A stretch of DNA of 64,000 nucleotides from Trema orientale (lineage: Eukaryota; Streptophyta; Magnoliopsida; Rosales; Cannabaceae). Below are positions 1-12,222 of this stretch, one piece after another. The notes beneath the pieces are model-generated. The model ran no database searches and had not been told where the DNA came from. It was given only the letters and a program-made list of their open reading frames with translations. Position 1 is the stretch's first letter. Each line of letters opens with the position of its first letter. Location: positions 292,717 through 356,716 of the forward strand of contig JXTC01000047.1 in assembly GCA_002914845.1 (NCBI GenBank), written 5' to 3'. Made by a program: the position numbers and the translations under genes.

Positions 1-109
1 TTATCATTTCAGCAGCCTTTTGAAATGACTCGCATTATTCTGTGTCAGCATTATGTGCCTTGATTGGTGAGACAGCTTCGCTGACATGTTCTCTGCTTCT
101 CTTTTGCAG

Positions 110-1738
110 TAGAAGCCTCGTTAAAAGTATGCTGCGAAAAAATCCAGAACTTAGACCAAGTGTAAGCTTTATTTATTTATTTTTTTCTTTTTTTAAATAT
201 TACAACAAAAGCATATATATACATATATATACATGTATATTGTTCAAGAGGTTTGCTTTCTTCCATTAAATGCATGTGCCAGGGAATATTTGCCTAAAAT
301 GATTGAAGTTTATCCCTATTTTGCCAGGCTTCAGAGTTGCTTGGTCATCCGCATCTTCAACCTCATGTCCTAAAGATTCACATGAAATTGAATAGCCCTC
401 GACGGAATACTTTTCCTGTTGCATGGTCTGATTCTGACTACATAAAGAGGACAAGGTTTATGGAGCCAGAAATTGTTCCAGTTCATATCATCAGGGAGAA
501 AAGGCAGTCACTCAGCAATGACAGGACCTTAAATCCCAGTATATCTGGAACTGAACAAGACTCAACATGTTCTTCCAAGATGACACAAAGATTTCCAAGT
601 TGTTTGGATTATAAGTTCACTGAATTATCTATTGGCAGTTCCCATGAAGATTTTGATATCAAAAAGTCAGTAACAACAAAATTCTCAACTGTTGCCAAAA
701 CTCCAAGATTCACTCCAGTAAAACCTTCTACTACTCCGAGGAGACATATAACAACGACCAAGATTCCTCATATTGTCTCAAAACGTGATTCCGTAAGTTT
801 ATACGCAATATCCCTCTTGTAATAACCTTATTACTTCTATAAAGGCCTTGGGATTGTAACTGGTAGAACTAGATCACTTCAAAACGCTCTCTACAATATA
901 GAATCCTTTAGAAGTTCCACCTAATAGGTTCTTTTAGATTTCGCACATCACTATAGTAGCTTGTATAATAAAGTCTAGCTCGGTATTCTTTTAACTTTTA
1001 ACCGTACTCTTATGCTTGCAGCTTCCAATGTCACATACTCCAGCGAAAAACTCTTCCGCAAGGAGAGCATCCCTTCCATTAGCGACAAGAGGTGCAGCTT
1101 TGGAAATCCCATACAGAAACAATCTCGGTCTCCTTTGCAGCATGGATTCTCCTGATGTCTCTGTAAATGCCCCACGGATTGACAAGATTGCCGAATTCCC
1201 TTTAGCCTCTTCCGAACACCCTCTCTTTCCCATCCGCAAAACCTCATCAACATCTGCGCAGTGCTCTACTTCTTCTGCAGAGATTGCTGCTGACTGCTCA
1301 ATCACGAAGGACAAGTGCACAGTGCAGGTTGTGGAAAGGGCCTTTTCCAGGCGCGGTTTCTCAGATCAGGGCCACGGAGACACACAGATTGGAATTGAGT
1401 CTCCTGAACATAATCCTACTACTGAAGCATCCAGCCGATCATCTTCTGAGTCACGACAGCGTCGGTTTGACACATCATCCTACCAGCAGCGTGCTGAGGC
1501 CTTGGAAGGGCTGTTGGAGTTCAGTGCGCGTCTCTTGCAGCAAGAACGGTTTGAAGAGCTGGGCGTGCTGTTGAAGCCGTTTGGACCGGAGAAGGTTTCT
1601 CCAAGGGAGACTGCTATTTGGTTGGCTAAAAGCTTCAAGGNGGGCTTGCAGAAGAGCTCACCAGATGTCTTCCAACTCAGAAGGCATCGTTTAACTGGGA
1701 ATGTGGGGACATCAGTGGTAGAAATTCTCAAACTCTAG
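110..1738 (+). CDS. NIMA-related protein kinase (NEK), 3' part only
   Basis: Exons 110-161, 328-792 and 1022-1738 (TAG) join in phase 0 after a first partial codon; upstream exons lie outside the window. The first two exons encode the end of the kinase domain: SMLRKNPELRPS joins ASELLGHPHLQPHV, the typical last subdomain of plant NEKs. A long low-complexity Ser/Thr/Pro region follows (FTPVKPSTTPRR, SPDVSVNAPRIDKIAEFPL). The conserved C-terminal block RAEALEGLLEFSARLLQ to PRETAIWLAKSFK then ends the protein. In the family these kinases act on microtubules and directional cell growth. The tail resembles the Arabidopsis NEK1-NEK4 group more than the long NEK6, judged from memory. Base 1641 is N; A there would give the SFKE seen in relatives. 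Both introns have GT-AG borders. Confidence 0.9.
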
Positions 1739-2359
1739 TTTGAGAGGTTAGGAAATGAGGGACAATCGTGTTTGTTAGTGCTTTTTTTCTTCTTCTAACG
1801 GCCGGGTTTGTTAATGCTTGAGCTACAAGTTTGAGTTTTCGGGTCAGTTTGAACCTGAATTTTCAGATTATTGCCTTGTTTTTCCCATTTTTTTTTGGGT
1901 ACCACTGGTCGTGATGCTCCTAATGAGCTCTTGATACCAATAGTCATTATGAACCTTTGCATGTTTATGATCGATGGGGTTTTTGTTAGTGGGCCTTTAC
2001 CCTTTTTCTTTCCATCTTTTCCTCTTTTAAAAAGGCAATGCTAAAATGATTGACGTTTAAAATTTGCATGTAGCATTGGTATCGGAATCCTTCTTGATTT
2101 TACAACCTATTTAACACATGCATATAACATTTCCAATCTATTAAACATTATGATTCACATAATAAACTTGGTAGATTTTGAGAAAAAAAGAAGAATTTTG
2201 TTTTATATTTAAAAAAAAAAAAGACAAACATTGTCGTTGAACAATGGTATTATTATCAAACAAATTGGCGCCATTATGTTTTTTTTTTTTTATTTTTATT
2301 TTTTTGCAAAAGCCATTTTCTTCTGATGAACCTCTCTGGCAGAAAACCAGTCGGTAAAA
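1739..2359. other. 3' UTR of the NEK gene and intergenic spacer
   Basis: T-rich sequence following the NEK stop, then an A/T-run-rich spacer with homopolymers at 2211-2222 and 2279-2305. The NEK 3' UTR and the promoter of the next gene must share these 620 bases. No separate gene was seen. Confidence 0.6.
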
Positions 2360-3735
2360 ATGGAAAAAGCTCAAGTCTTAGAACTTTTCGAGCTCCCCTA
2401 TTCGGATCTCCTCCTCCTATCTTCCGATCAAGCTCATTCATCGTCATCGTCTCCGGCGAAGCTTGAGAGACTGGAGTTATTGAAACGAACCATAATGGAA
2501 ACCCTAGGGCCCATGGGCCCAGGCCTGCTATCCGTCTCTGGCGTCCCCAACGCCGCCGTTCTCCGCCATGACCTCCCACTCGCTCGCCGCCTCGCTCTTC
2601 TCGACTCCGACCTCCGCAATCGCATCCTCAAGGTCCGTAAACGAAAACCCTAAATTGGGATTTTTTTTTTTGGATCGTAATTTAATTATAGTTTTTTTAT
2701 TGGGTTTAGGAGAACAAATTGGGGAGCGATGTTCCATTGAAGAACCCAGAGAGAAATGTGTCCTCTTTCGCTATGCAACTGCGGTACGTCGATCAGAATT
2801 CGAATTCAGGAGGAGGTGAGTTTCATGATCGGGTTAAGGGGTTTGGAGATGGTGAGTTTAAGAATCTGGGTAGTGATTTGAGGGAGCTAGGGTTTTGCAT
2901 GATGGAGCTTGGGCTTCGACTCGCTCGAGTCTGCGATAGCGCCATTGGAGGCCGAGAATTGGAGCTGAGTTTGTTGGAATCTTGCGCCACGAAGGGGAGG
3001 CTTATTCATTATCACTCGAAGCTAGATGGGCAGCTTCTCCTGAAACAAAAGAAAAAGGGTGTGAAGAAGAAGAAGGAGAAGCAAGGCAATGTTGATGTTG
3101 ATGTTGAGCACGGAGGTATTAGGGAAGGCTCTGGTTCAAATCTGTGGCAGCAATGGCACTATGATTATGGGATTTTTACTGTTTTGACGGCTCCCCTTTT
3201 TCTCACTCAAGCAGTGGAAGGAGGAGGAGGTCAAATCATGGAGTCTGGTTATGAAGAATGTGGCTACCCAAATGGCCATACATGCTTGCAAATATTTGAT
3301 CCCAACAAGAAGGGCATTTTCATGGTGGATTGCTCTCCTGAGAGTTTTATCATTCAGGTTGGGGAATCGGCTGAGGTTATCTCCAAGGGCAACCTTCGGG
3401 CTACTCTTCACTCTGTTTTGAGACCTGGGAAGTTGGAGAATTTGAGCAGAGAAACTTTTGTGGTGTTCTTGCAGCCAGCATGGGACAAAGTTCTGTGCAT
3501 TTCGGATTACCCTATGAAGTGTCTGAGTTTAGAGGACCAATATCTGAGCATATCGTCTGCTGAAGAAGAAGAAGAAGGCATCCTTGAGCAGCAGAATAGG
3601 ATTGAAGAAATCGAGAAGATAGTACCACCACTCTCGTCCCGGTTAAAGGACGGTATGACTTTTGCTGAGTTTTCCCGTGAAACCACCAGGCAGTACTATG
3701 GTGGCAGTGGTTTGCAATCTAATAGTAGCAGATAA
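2360..3735 (+). CDS. 2-oxoglutarate/Fe(II)-dependent oxygenase-like protein
   Basis: Two exons, 2360-2632 and 2710-3735, join in phase 0 (ILK|ENKLGSD) to give 432 residues. The facial-triad motif HxD is visible as WHYDYG (His241, Asp243). A distal His325 follows in ATLHSVLRPG and an Arg338 in LSRETFVVF, where the family's 2OG-binding Arg lies. The iron-binding H-x-D...H set therefore looks intact. The protein resembles the uncharacterised plant members of the isopenicillin-N-synthase-like 2OG superfamily, with a lysine-rich insert (KKKGVKKKKEKQ) before the catalytic part. The substrate is unknown. It reads in the same direction as its neighbours. The first ATG follows a T-rich leader and opens the only long frame. 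The intron is short (77 bp), with a weak donor GTCCGT. Confidence 0.85.
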
Positions 3736-6231
3736 ATTGGTCTTCGTATTCTGAAAATATCTAATACAAAGAAAAATCCAATTTTTCAGCATATTGACAT
3801 GATCTAGTACGAGTATGAGGTGTGTTTTAGTGTTCATAGTACATAAAAATGGATTAATTTTAAAATCGAGAAAGACCCACCTAAAGTTTTTTAAGGGGCT
3901 ACCTTTCCTAGTTAATAATTTCTTGGATTCCTGGGTGGGTGTGATCTTAACTCACTTTTGGCAGATCAGTTAGGGAGTCTAGTTGCCTAGTCTATATAGA
4001 AACTTTAATTGCCGTGCTATCTGCGCCTTTGTCTGGTGCAGATGCTAATCTTGTCATTCCTCTAGTCCTTGGAATCTTAATCATGCTATTACGAGGATAT
4101 AGATCAATTTCTGCCTGTGCTCATGGGATTCATGAAATTTGGTACTAAATCACACGTATCTTAATTTTGTAAAGAAAATTTCTGTCAGGTTAGAACGTTT
4201 AGTTATAGTCAACAGGTTCAATACAAAACCTTCCAGCCAAAAAAAAAAAAAGGGTGCAGTACAAAACCTCGCATTGCACAGTGGAGATAATATGGTTGTA
4301 ATATCTGAAAGCCAAAAAAGATTAACATAAGAAAGTGGGTTTATTTTATTTTTTTAAAAGAGATAATCCCACAAAGTTAGTGATTGTGCTAAGTAATAAT
4401 CATCGTTAAGTCGGGAATCTGTGTTGGATCATTTGATGTTGATATATGGTAACACTTTCCCTTAGTTTGAAATTTTGTGAGGACAAAAAACTTACAAAAG
4501 CGGGGCACAATCGTTTGTTTATCTCAACGGAGGGAGCAAAAGAAAGCATGGTCCTATGCATTACCACACATCGGCATGAAACTGACTTTAACTGTTCACT
4601 GTTATGTTGTATAAAATTATTATTTTTTGCACAAAAATCTCATAATGCATTCTCCATACGAAGCGTGCAACTTGCGTTTACTGCCATATTCATAATGTTA
4701 AAACTGATCTCTTTTTTGTGTGTGTAGAATCTTTCTTGCAAGGCTAAGGCTAATGCTTCCTAAAATCACATCTTCACTTGAAGGGGAAAAAGAATGGCAA
4801 GGACTTGAATACCCCAAAAGAACAAAAGTACATAATTTGAACTGTCATGGAAAACGAAAGGTGGTAATGATCATTGGGAAAATGTGGCAAAAGGAATAAA
4901 GGATGTCTCTATGGTCAATAATCATGAGCTAAAAAACAAAGCCTTAAAAATCCAAAAAGGACAAGGGTGTCTATCTTTGAATCAGCTTTGATCCCTTTGG
5001 TCAGAAATTTTGAAAAAAGCGTTTGCTTATAGGACGAAAGACCTGAGGGAGTAGATGATGACGTGTGCAGGCACGCGCATTTTAGCATAGGTCTCTCTCT
5101 GGTGCGCAGCTTTGTGTCCCAAATCAGTAAAGAAAAAATAAAAAATGCTTTCAGCTAAATTTGTCTGGACCTCCAAACTTGTCGGCTCTGGACGTTGCCA
5201 AGACCTCAGGCCGATTAGGAACACAATCACTTAGGCCACTAGGAAAGGTGACTAGCCCTCCCTGACTTCTTATGTGTCTCCGTATTGGGGACCCCTCTTA
5301 AAACCCGAGCCTGAATTCTTGCCTCAAAACCCAAAAATTTTGATTCAAAAGCTAAAGACTGGAGTATCCTTACTAATAATCTCTTCTCTAGATCCAAAAT
5401 ACAGTGATTTATTACTTCGTTTAAGCCAGTTTACTTGGTCCTAGGGGAGCATGTAGATAGCATACTATACGTAACATGCATAGTAGTCTTTTGAAAGCTT
5501 TAGCCTATATGGTATGAAGATTTCTTTCCATATCTATCTGAAAATTCTGAGAAACTAGAGGACCGTATACTATCAGATCAATTAAGTGCTTACACGAAAT
5601 TGACCATAGCTTGTTGCACTTGACAATGTGAAAGCACATCACCAATTGGCTGAGATTTCAGGCTGATTTGAAACGTGACACCACTATCGTTGCAATTTTG
5701 GCAGTCCTTGTTGACCTCACTTTGATACAATAGTTTGCTGAAAAGAGAAAAAGAAAAGACATCAAAAGAGGAATCGATTAGAGTGATGTGCAAAATCCCA
5801 TAAAAAAATTTGACAAAAAGTCGTTAATTACTTCCTACAATCTTAGCTAAAGCTCTTTTTGAACAGAGAGATTAGTCACTAATTCACATGATCTGCATAG
5901 CATAGGCCATAGGCCCACCTTCGGCGGGGGAGTTAATAAAAGCATCTTTGAATATCTTTTTGTACAAATCACTAACATTAAGACACAAAATCAGCCAAAA
6001 AAGAGACTAATAATCAGTCATAACTCGTAAGTTCTCTATGAGTTTTTAATGAAAGCTTATAATAATAGCGTTTTTGTGGGCCCAATTAGCTTTCTTCTTG
6101 CCATAACAAAAGTACATACCCCAGTAACCCCACACCACAGAGCACATGCAACTACTCTAAAGCCAAAGAGACCCCTTTAAAGTTTATGCACAGTTGACTA
6201 GTCCTTACCATATATTACCTCTCTTCACATA
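3736..6231. other. intergenic spacer without recognised gene
   Basis: About 2.5 kb of AT-rich DNA with only short open frames lacking splice logic or family resemblance. The last 200 bases form the promoter of the downstream VAN3-binding-like gene. No transposon termini were recognised. Confidence 0.5.
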
Positions 6232-6239
6232 TATAAATA
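6232..6239 (+). promoter_or_regulatory. TATA box of the VAN3-binding-like gene
   Basis: TATAAATA lies 65 bp upstream of the ATG at 6304, inside a C/T-rich leader, a normal plant core-promoter arrangement. Confidence 0.6.
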
Positions 6240-6303
6240 CAAAAGGATAAAACCAATTCCATTTTACCACCTTTTTCCTCACTTTCACTCACTCGCTACT
6301 TCC

Positions 6304-8992
6304 ATGGAAGAGACCTTGCCTCTAAAAACCTCTCGCCGGCCGGAGTACAATACCCACTTGCCGGAGAGTCCAAGAGCTCCAATGGAGTTTCTTTCAAGGT
6401 CATGGAGTGCCTCAGCTCTCCAAGTCTCCAAAGCTCTCTTGACCCCTAACAATAATAACCCCACTCCTGGTTTGTCTTCCAAGTCTGGTAATAGCTCCTC
6501 TTCTTGTACTACCACTTCCATAGCTGAAGATGCCATAGGAGAGTCTGAGGAGCTCCCCATGTTGGCTGGACACCAGTTTTCTTTTGCTTCCTCTGCCACT
6601 TCTCAGCTCGTGCTTGACCGTATAATGTCCCAGTCCATGAGAGAGGTTATGTTCTCCTTTGACATGTAGTTTTTCCCTCTGTTTCTTTTCTTGTTCTTTC
6701 CCGGGAACCAAACAGAAAAGTTTGAGATAAATCTAAACTTTTTCTTACATTGTGTTTGTTTTTATTTTCTGGGCAATTTTTTTTTTTTTTTTGGGGGGCT
6801 TGAAATGTATCTTAACTTTTTTTTTTTTTTTTTCACAGGAAGCATCGCCATTAACGTCGGGTAGGCTCTCCCACAGTAGTGGACCCTTGAATGGTGGTTC
6901 TCTGACAGAGACAGACAGCCCCCCAGTATCTCCAACTGAAGAGTATGACGACGTCGTTAAGGTCTTCCTCTCTTCTTTTTCAAATACTGGTTTTATTATG
7001 AAACAAGCGAACCTGGCGTTTCAGCTTTGATCTGGCTCTCTCTGCTGCCCTTGTTTCCTCCTTGTTTTTCTTTACTTATACAATTTTTTATTTCTACACT
7101 ATAATAATATTCTATTAGAGACAAAAACAATACAGGGTTTCCTCTCCTTTCAAGAATACCTTTACTATGTCTCATTGACAAAATACTATTTACTTATTTA
7201 AAAAAGTTAAAGTATGGAATATGGATTCCAGAGGGCAGTCTTGTCACACTATTTTGATAAGGTAAAAGTTTACCTCATCAACATGTCATACACCACTAGA
7301 CCATTTTCATGAAATGCTGACTTCGTTTAAAATAAGTGAAACGGAAAATGTGGAGGGAATTATGCCAATATCTTATTCTAATTTATTTATTTATTTTTTG
7401 AATAAAATTTATTTTCAACTTAAACATCACAAGTTCCATCACATGAAGATATAAAATCAGTACCAGGAAATAACGATATGGGAGCCAAAGTCTTACTTTT
7501 AACTATTTAGAAACTCCATTAATTATTTGATAGTGTTGTTTTGGACATGCAGTTCTTCCGTTCCAACAATAGCATACAGCACTTATTCAATGGCGGTAGA
7601 ACCAGCGCTGGCAATGTCAATAATGGCCCCACTACTGGTGGAGCCAAGACCGTGGGGAGGTGGCTAAAAGACAGGAAAGAAAAGAAGAAAGAGGAGACCA
7701 GGGCCCAGAATGCGCAGATCCACGCCGCAGTCTCGGTCGCCGCGGTGGCTGCTGCTGTTGCGGCCATTGCGGCTGCCACCGCAGCCTCATCTGCGCCGAG
7801 AAAGAATGAGCAAGCAGCCAAAACGGACACAGCTATGGCATCCGCGGCCACGTTAGTAGCCGCGCAGTGCGCTGAGGCTGCCGAGTCTCTTGGCGCTGAC
7901 CATGACCACCTTGCTTCTGTGGTGAGCTCTGCTGTTAATGTTCGGTCTTATGATGATATCGTAACTCTCACAGCTGCTGCAGCCACAGGTACTAGATTTC
8001 GACCCCCTTTTTCTTCACTTGGAATTGGAGATATGAATGACGTTACTTTACTTGCAAGTATCAATTTTCTCTTGTTTGCATAAACCATCTTATTCCTCCT
8101 TACCCTCTACTTTGAGTTGGTAGATATAACAGTTTAAGTCACAAGTTTTGGCTGAAGGTTGAACATTGTTGTTTTATGTGCTAAGCTTTACGCGGTGCGG
8201 CGACACTAAAGGCGAGGGCAATGAAGGAAGTGTGGAATATTGCGGCGGTGATACCAGTTGAAAAGGGAATGGGACTCGGGGTATGTGGTAAGGCCAATAT
8301 GGATGATCCCAATGGCAGCTTCAGCGGAGAGATAGCCCCCGCAGACAACTTCCCAGTCGTTTGTAACCAAGATCTCCTAGCTAGGGGCACTGAACTACTC
8401 AAACGAACACGAAAAGGTAATAAAAGAATGATTCTTAAGACTCTGGAGACCCCTCAAGATGAATGATGTGCTCTGACGCAATCTGGTTTTTTTTTACAGG
8501 TGATCTTCACTGGAAAATTGTCTCTGTCTACATTCATCGAACCGGGCAAGTAAGTGACACTCCTCCTTGGTTAAGTAATAGATCAAACCTATCATGGACT
8601 CTATTTGATTCAATCCCTTGTGTAGGTGATGCTGAAAATGAAAAGCAAACACGTAGCTGGGACAATCACCAAGAAGAAAAAGAGTAAGTTACAAATATTT
8701 AGTGATGCAAAACAGGACCAAATCTAGTCAAAGACATACATATAGACTTGTTTACTCACGCATATATATATATATATATGCAGATGTTGTGTTGGAAGTG
8801 TGCAAGGACGTGCCAGCATGGCCAGGAAGACACTTGTTCGATGGTGGAGAGCAGCGTCGTTACTTTGCGTTGAAGACAGAGGCACGTGGGGTTGTTGAGT
8901 TTGAGTGCAAGAATCAGAGCGAATATGAACTCTGGACTCGTGGAGTCTCGAGGCTTCTCTCCACGGTTGCGGAGAAGAAGAACAAGCGTTGA
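6304..8992 (+). CDS. VAN3-binding protein / FORKED1-like (DUF828 + PH domain)
   Basis: Seven exons: 6304-6645, 6839-6961, 7553-7988, 8186-8416, 8500-8549, 8626-8683, 8784-8992. All phases agree and give 482 residues, the usual family size. The N-terminal auxin-canalisation (DUF828) domain shows [20 protein letters not shown], the [17 protein letters not shown] block, and [20 protein letters not shown] followed by an Ala-rich helix. A plant PH_2 domain ends the protein ([11 protein letters not shown], then [19 protein letters not shown], then [18 protein letters not shown]). Relatives bind phosphoinositides and the ARF-GAP VAN3/SCARFACE at the trans-Golgi and steer PIN trafficking and vein patterning. 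Exon 1 uses a weak donor, GAG|GTTATG; reading through it would stop at 6669. Intron 6 ends in an AT microsatellite. Confidence 0.92.
8762..8779. repeat. (AT)n microsatellite beside a splice acceptor
   Basis: An AT dinucleotide run sits directly before the TGCAG acceptor of exon 7 of the VAN3-binding-like gene. Length variation here would change the distance between branch point and acceptor. Confidence 0.8.
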
Positions 8993-10279
8993 ATCAGCTT
9001 TGTCCCTACTAAATAACAAAATATTTCAACCCTAGATAGATTAGACTAATTCCATGTTCTAAAGTCTCTGTTCAATTCCATTCCCCTGTGTCTGTACATA
9101 GTACATCAAAAGGTAAATGTTTGAAACTGGATAATGCAGTGCCCAGTAGAACGATACTGTGTTGGAATTGATTGGAAGTGAGATAGAGTGAACTTTGTGT
9201 CGAAAGTTCGCTCGCCTAATTTGCTTAATTTCCACATATTCGTTTTAACTTTACGATATACTACTTTGCTCTCGTCATTACTTGATATATGTCAAAATCA
9301 TTATTGTATGTCCAAAAGGGAGGAACCGTTTGTACATATAAAGCCACAAATAAATGATTTGCTGGTTTCACGGAAAAAACATCAGCCAATAAGCCTTTTG
9401 GCTCTTAAGAAAGTTTCTCGTTCTTCATCTACAAACAACCATCCTCCAAATTTTTGATAAGTGCGCATGGAAGGAAGGAAAGAGAAAGACAGAAAGACAA
9501 AGTGAGGAGATTATTAGATCAATTTGGGATATAGGTTTTCTGATAAAAAGGATTTTAAGAAGAAATTGATTAAATAAAAGCATTAAATCTTCTTTTTTAA
9601 CCAAATTTCAATCCCTTCAAAATTAAGATTAAGAACGCCCAGTCAAATGATGTCTTATTCATAACTAAAGTCTTTGCTCTTCCGTCCACTTTCATTTCTC
9701 CCTCCTCAGATTTTGGTTTTTTTTTTTTTTTCCCCCCTCCCATAGTAAACATGGTAAAAGAAAAACGCTCCCTTTTCCTCCCTCGCTTCCCTTCTCTAGC
9801 CTTCTCTAGGTAGTGTAGACTTAATTCCTTCCTATCTTCCCTTCCCTCCTTCCAAACACAGCCTTTGCGTGATACACCCTAACTTTGAAACCATTTGCGT
9901 AATACACCATAACTTTGAAACTGTCAAGGAAGAAACATTAAAAATGACCTATTATAAAATGATTTGTGTCCTAAAATGGATTAACGACATTGTCAATTCA
10001 AATGAATCTAGTCTCAATGGACAATAAACTTTGACTAGTGAAACTTTCCATGCATTTACTTACAAGCGAAGGAAAACTTCATTCAACTATTTACCATTAG
10101 AGTAGAAGATAGAATTGCTTAGACATACAGTCCTACGACACTAACCTAGGCCGGAAACTCCTTTTTAAAAAAAAAAAGAAAAAAAAAAAAGAAAAAAGAA
10201 AACACGTAAAATATGGAGAAGAATTCGTTTGTACCCAAACAACAGATCAGAGAAGAAGAGAGTTCAAGGAATTGTCTGC
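8993..10279. other. convergent intergenic spacer
   Basis: Shared 3' flank of the VAN3-binding-like (+) and LIFEGUARD-like (-) genes. It contains pyrimidine-rich tracts (9700-9850), a short tandem duplication (listed separately) and an A-rich run at 10170-10200. No further gene was seen. Confidence 0.5.
9864..9923. repeat. two-copy 30-bp tandem repeat
   Basis: Two adjacent 30-bp units, 9864-9893 and 9894-9923, each starting TTTGCGT and containing ATACACC and AACTTTGAAAC. They differ at a few positions. The motif is commonly seen at the edges of plant MITEs, but no inverted partner was found. Confidence 0.7.
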
Positions 10280-11891
10280 TCAACTTTCCGCAGCTCTGAA
10301 AATAGTTAGCAGCGAGAGGAAGAGATTGATGATATCCAAATACAAGGAAACCGCAGCCCAAATGTATTCATCATAAGAATAACGTTTGATCAAGTTGTCT
10401 GTGTCGTATATGATGTATCCGCAGAATATGATAGACGCTAAGCATCCATATATCATCACAGAGATCCTACCCAACGGGAAGAGAATCTATGGCATTGACA
10501 ACAAAATGAGAGCAAAAAATCCATAGTTAGAAACCAAATATACCACAAAATTGAGCTCAATTAAGAAGATGGTTCGGAAATGAACATACCTGTATCAGAG
10601 CAAACACCATGAGAACCATCACGGCTCCAAACAAAAAGGGTCCAAGAAAGTTGAAGTCATGGCCTCTCTTTGCTGCCCAAAATGTGTAGAGAGTGAGACT
10701 CACTACTACCACGGTGGTCAGAATCACAGACTCCAAAATTACCTTACCTGTCTCAAATTAAACAAACCACAAATTCACACATCAGATAATCAGAACTTGA
10801 CAAGAATAAACTTCACGTGAAAAAGCTAAACAGTACATGTAAAGATTTTCAGAAAGAGAAAACAGGCAACTTATGCAGTCATAACCCAAAAGATGAAAAC
10901 TAATCAAATTTTGGTTTCTCAAGCAGTCATAACACTCAATAGAGCAATTTATTAGTCTTTAGCTAACCCAGTTATGTTTAACATCAAAACTCAAAAGGGT
11001 ACCTTATTTCTGAATTAAAGACGACCCAGCAATCAAAGCCATCACCCATAGCAGATTGTTATGACATAATTCGGTTTATCTAATAAAAGGGAAATCTAAT
11101 GATAAATTCCACCGTTCCATAGGTACCAGCCCCAAAGTAAAACCATCAAACTTATACATAAATACATACTCATATATGGATGATATGTTTCATCCAGTTT
11201 TTCAAATTCAAACTACACAAAGACATATAGTTATCAATCCATATCCTAGACACTCAGCCAAATAACCATATCCTAGACATGTCTAATCATAATCTTTTCT
11301 TCTTCTTTTGCTCTAATCTTAATCTACTTAACGAAGTGGCTACCTTTTAGAAGGGGGAAAATGGAAATATTTGAAAATAGAAAGATTTTAAAGAAAGGCA
11401 AGAAATATCTTACCGCTGGTATAAGCACAGGTCAATCCAACCGCAAATGCAAGAGAAATAGTGAAAACCCCAAGTAGGAGATAATTCACGGGATGCTTCT
11501 GGTAATAGTAATACAAAGGGCACAAAACTGAAAAACAGAGAAATACCCATATCAAAACTCAATCCACACTCCACAAAACTCAACAAATTTGAAAATAAAA
11601 AATAAAAAATAGCCCCTGAAAAAAAAAGTCTACGTAGATACCTAAAAAGGGCGTGATAATAAGGACGATATAGAGAGCCAAACCAGCCCCAGTGCTCACA
11701 AAGAAGTGGGCAATCGGGCGAACCGTAACGACGGTGGCGGCGACGGCGATGGTGGCGAGCAACTGGACGGCAAGAATGGAATAAATCTTGCGAATGAAGG
11801 ACCAGCGGAGTTCCACATTCTCCAGCATCATCGGGTACAGAGGCCTCAACCCGGCCTCCACGTCGGTCTTGCTGTACGGCGGAGCCCACAT
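10280..11891 (-). CDS. LIFEGUARD / BAX inhibitor-1-like (TMBIM) membrane protein
   Basis: Four exons on the minus strand: 11891-11642, 11527-11414, 10747-10590 and 10486-10280. They join in phase to 242 residues, the family's normal length. The protein starts MWAPPYSKTDVEAG and carries about seven hydrophobic segments. The UPF0005/BI1-like signature is clear in AAKRGHDFNFLGPFLFGA and in YIIYDTDNLIKRYSYDEYI near the C-terminus. The YDT and DEYI acidic residues correspond to the pH/Ca2+-sensing aspartates of the superfamily. Relatives sit in ER or tonoplast membranes and restrain cell death or modulate Ca2+ leak. All introns are GT-AG. The gene is convergent with the VAN3-binding-like gene. Its upstream region has G-box cores. 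It matches the plant LIFEGUARD subfamily better than BI-1 itself. Confidence 0.93.
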
Positions 11892-12139
11892 GGTGGTTGT
11901 CGTTTAGGACTAGCGAGAGAGAACCTGAATACGACAATGAATTAGGGGGATGAGTTCTGTTTGGTTGCCGGTATTCTTTGCGGGAAAGTGAGGGAAAGTA
12001 TGAGAAAATTCTTTGGGTTGGGGGAATAGTTGCGTGGCGTCTTGAGGAGTTGAAAGTTGGGTATAGAAGAGGGGGTAAATATGAGCGCTGGTTTGGGGCT
12101 GTTAAGGGGCAAGTGAGAGACTTCGCGATAAATCGAGCA

Positions 12140-12194
12140 CACGTGTGGGAATCGAGGCGGTTGACACGTGGGACTCGACAAGGTTCTGGACGTG
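12140..12194 (-). promoter_or_regulatory. G-box/ABRE cluster upstream of the LIFEGUARD-like gene
   Basis: Two perfect CACGTG cores (12140-12145 and 12165-12170, the second as TTGACACGTGG) and one ACGTG (12190-12194) lie within 55 bp, about 250-300 bp upstream of the minus-strand ATG. CACGTG is the binding core of plant bZIP and bHLH factors, including ABA and ER-stress bZIPs. Function is inferred from motif and position only. Confidence 0.45.
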
Positions 12195-12198
12195 TCTT

Positions 12199-12222
12199 AT
12201 ATATATATATATATATATATAT
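12199..12222. repeat. (TA)12 microsatellite
   Basis: An uninterrupted TA run immediately distal to the G-box cluster of the LIFEGUARD-like gene. Confidence 0.9.

Noticed and set aside
991..1731. Minus-strand frames opposite the last NEK exon
   Set aside because: They are the antisense of a long, well-conserved coding exon and have no independent support.
4139..4727. Two plus-strand frames of 63 and 93 codons in the first large spacer
   Set aside because: Low-complexity translation, no splice context and no known domain.
10146..10361. Minus-strand 71-codon frame overlapping the LIFEGUARD-like terminal exon
   Set aside because: Shifted frame over a real exon, ending in a poly-Lys/Phe homopolymer region.
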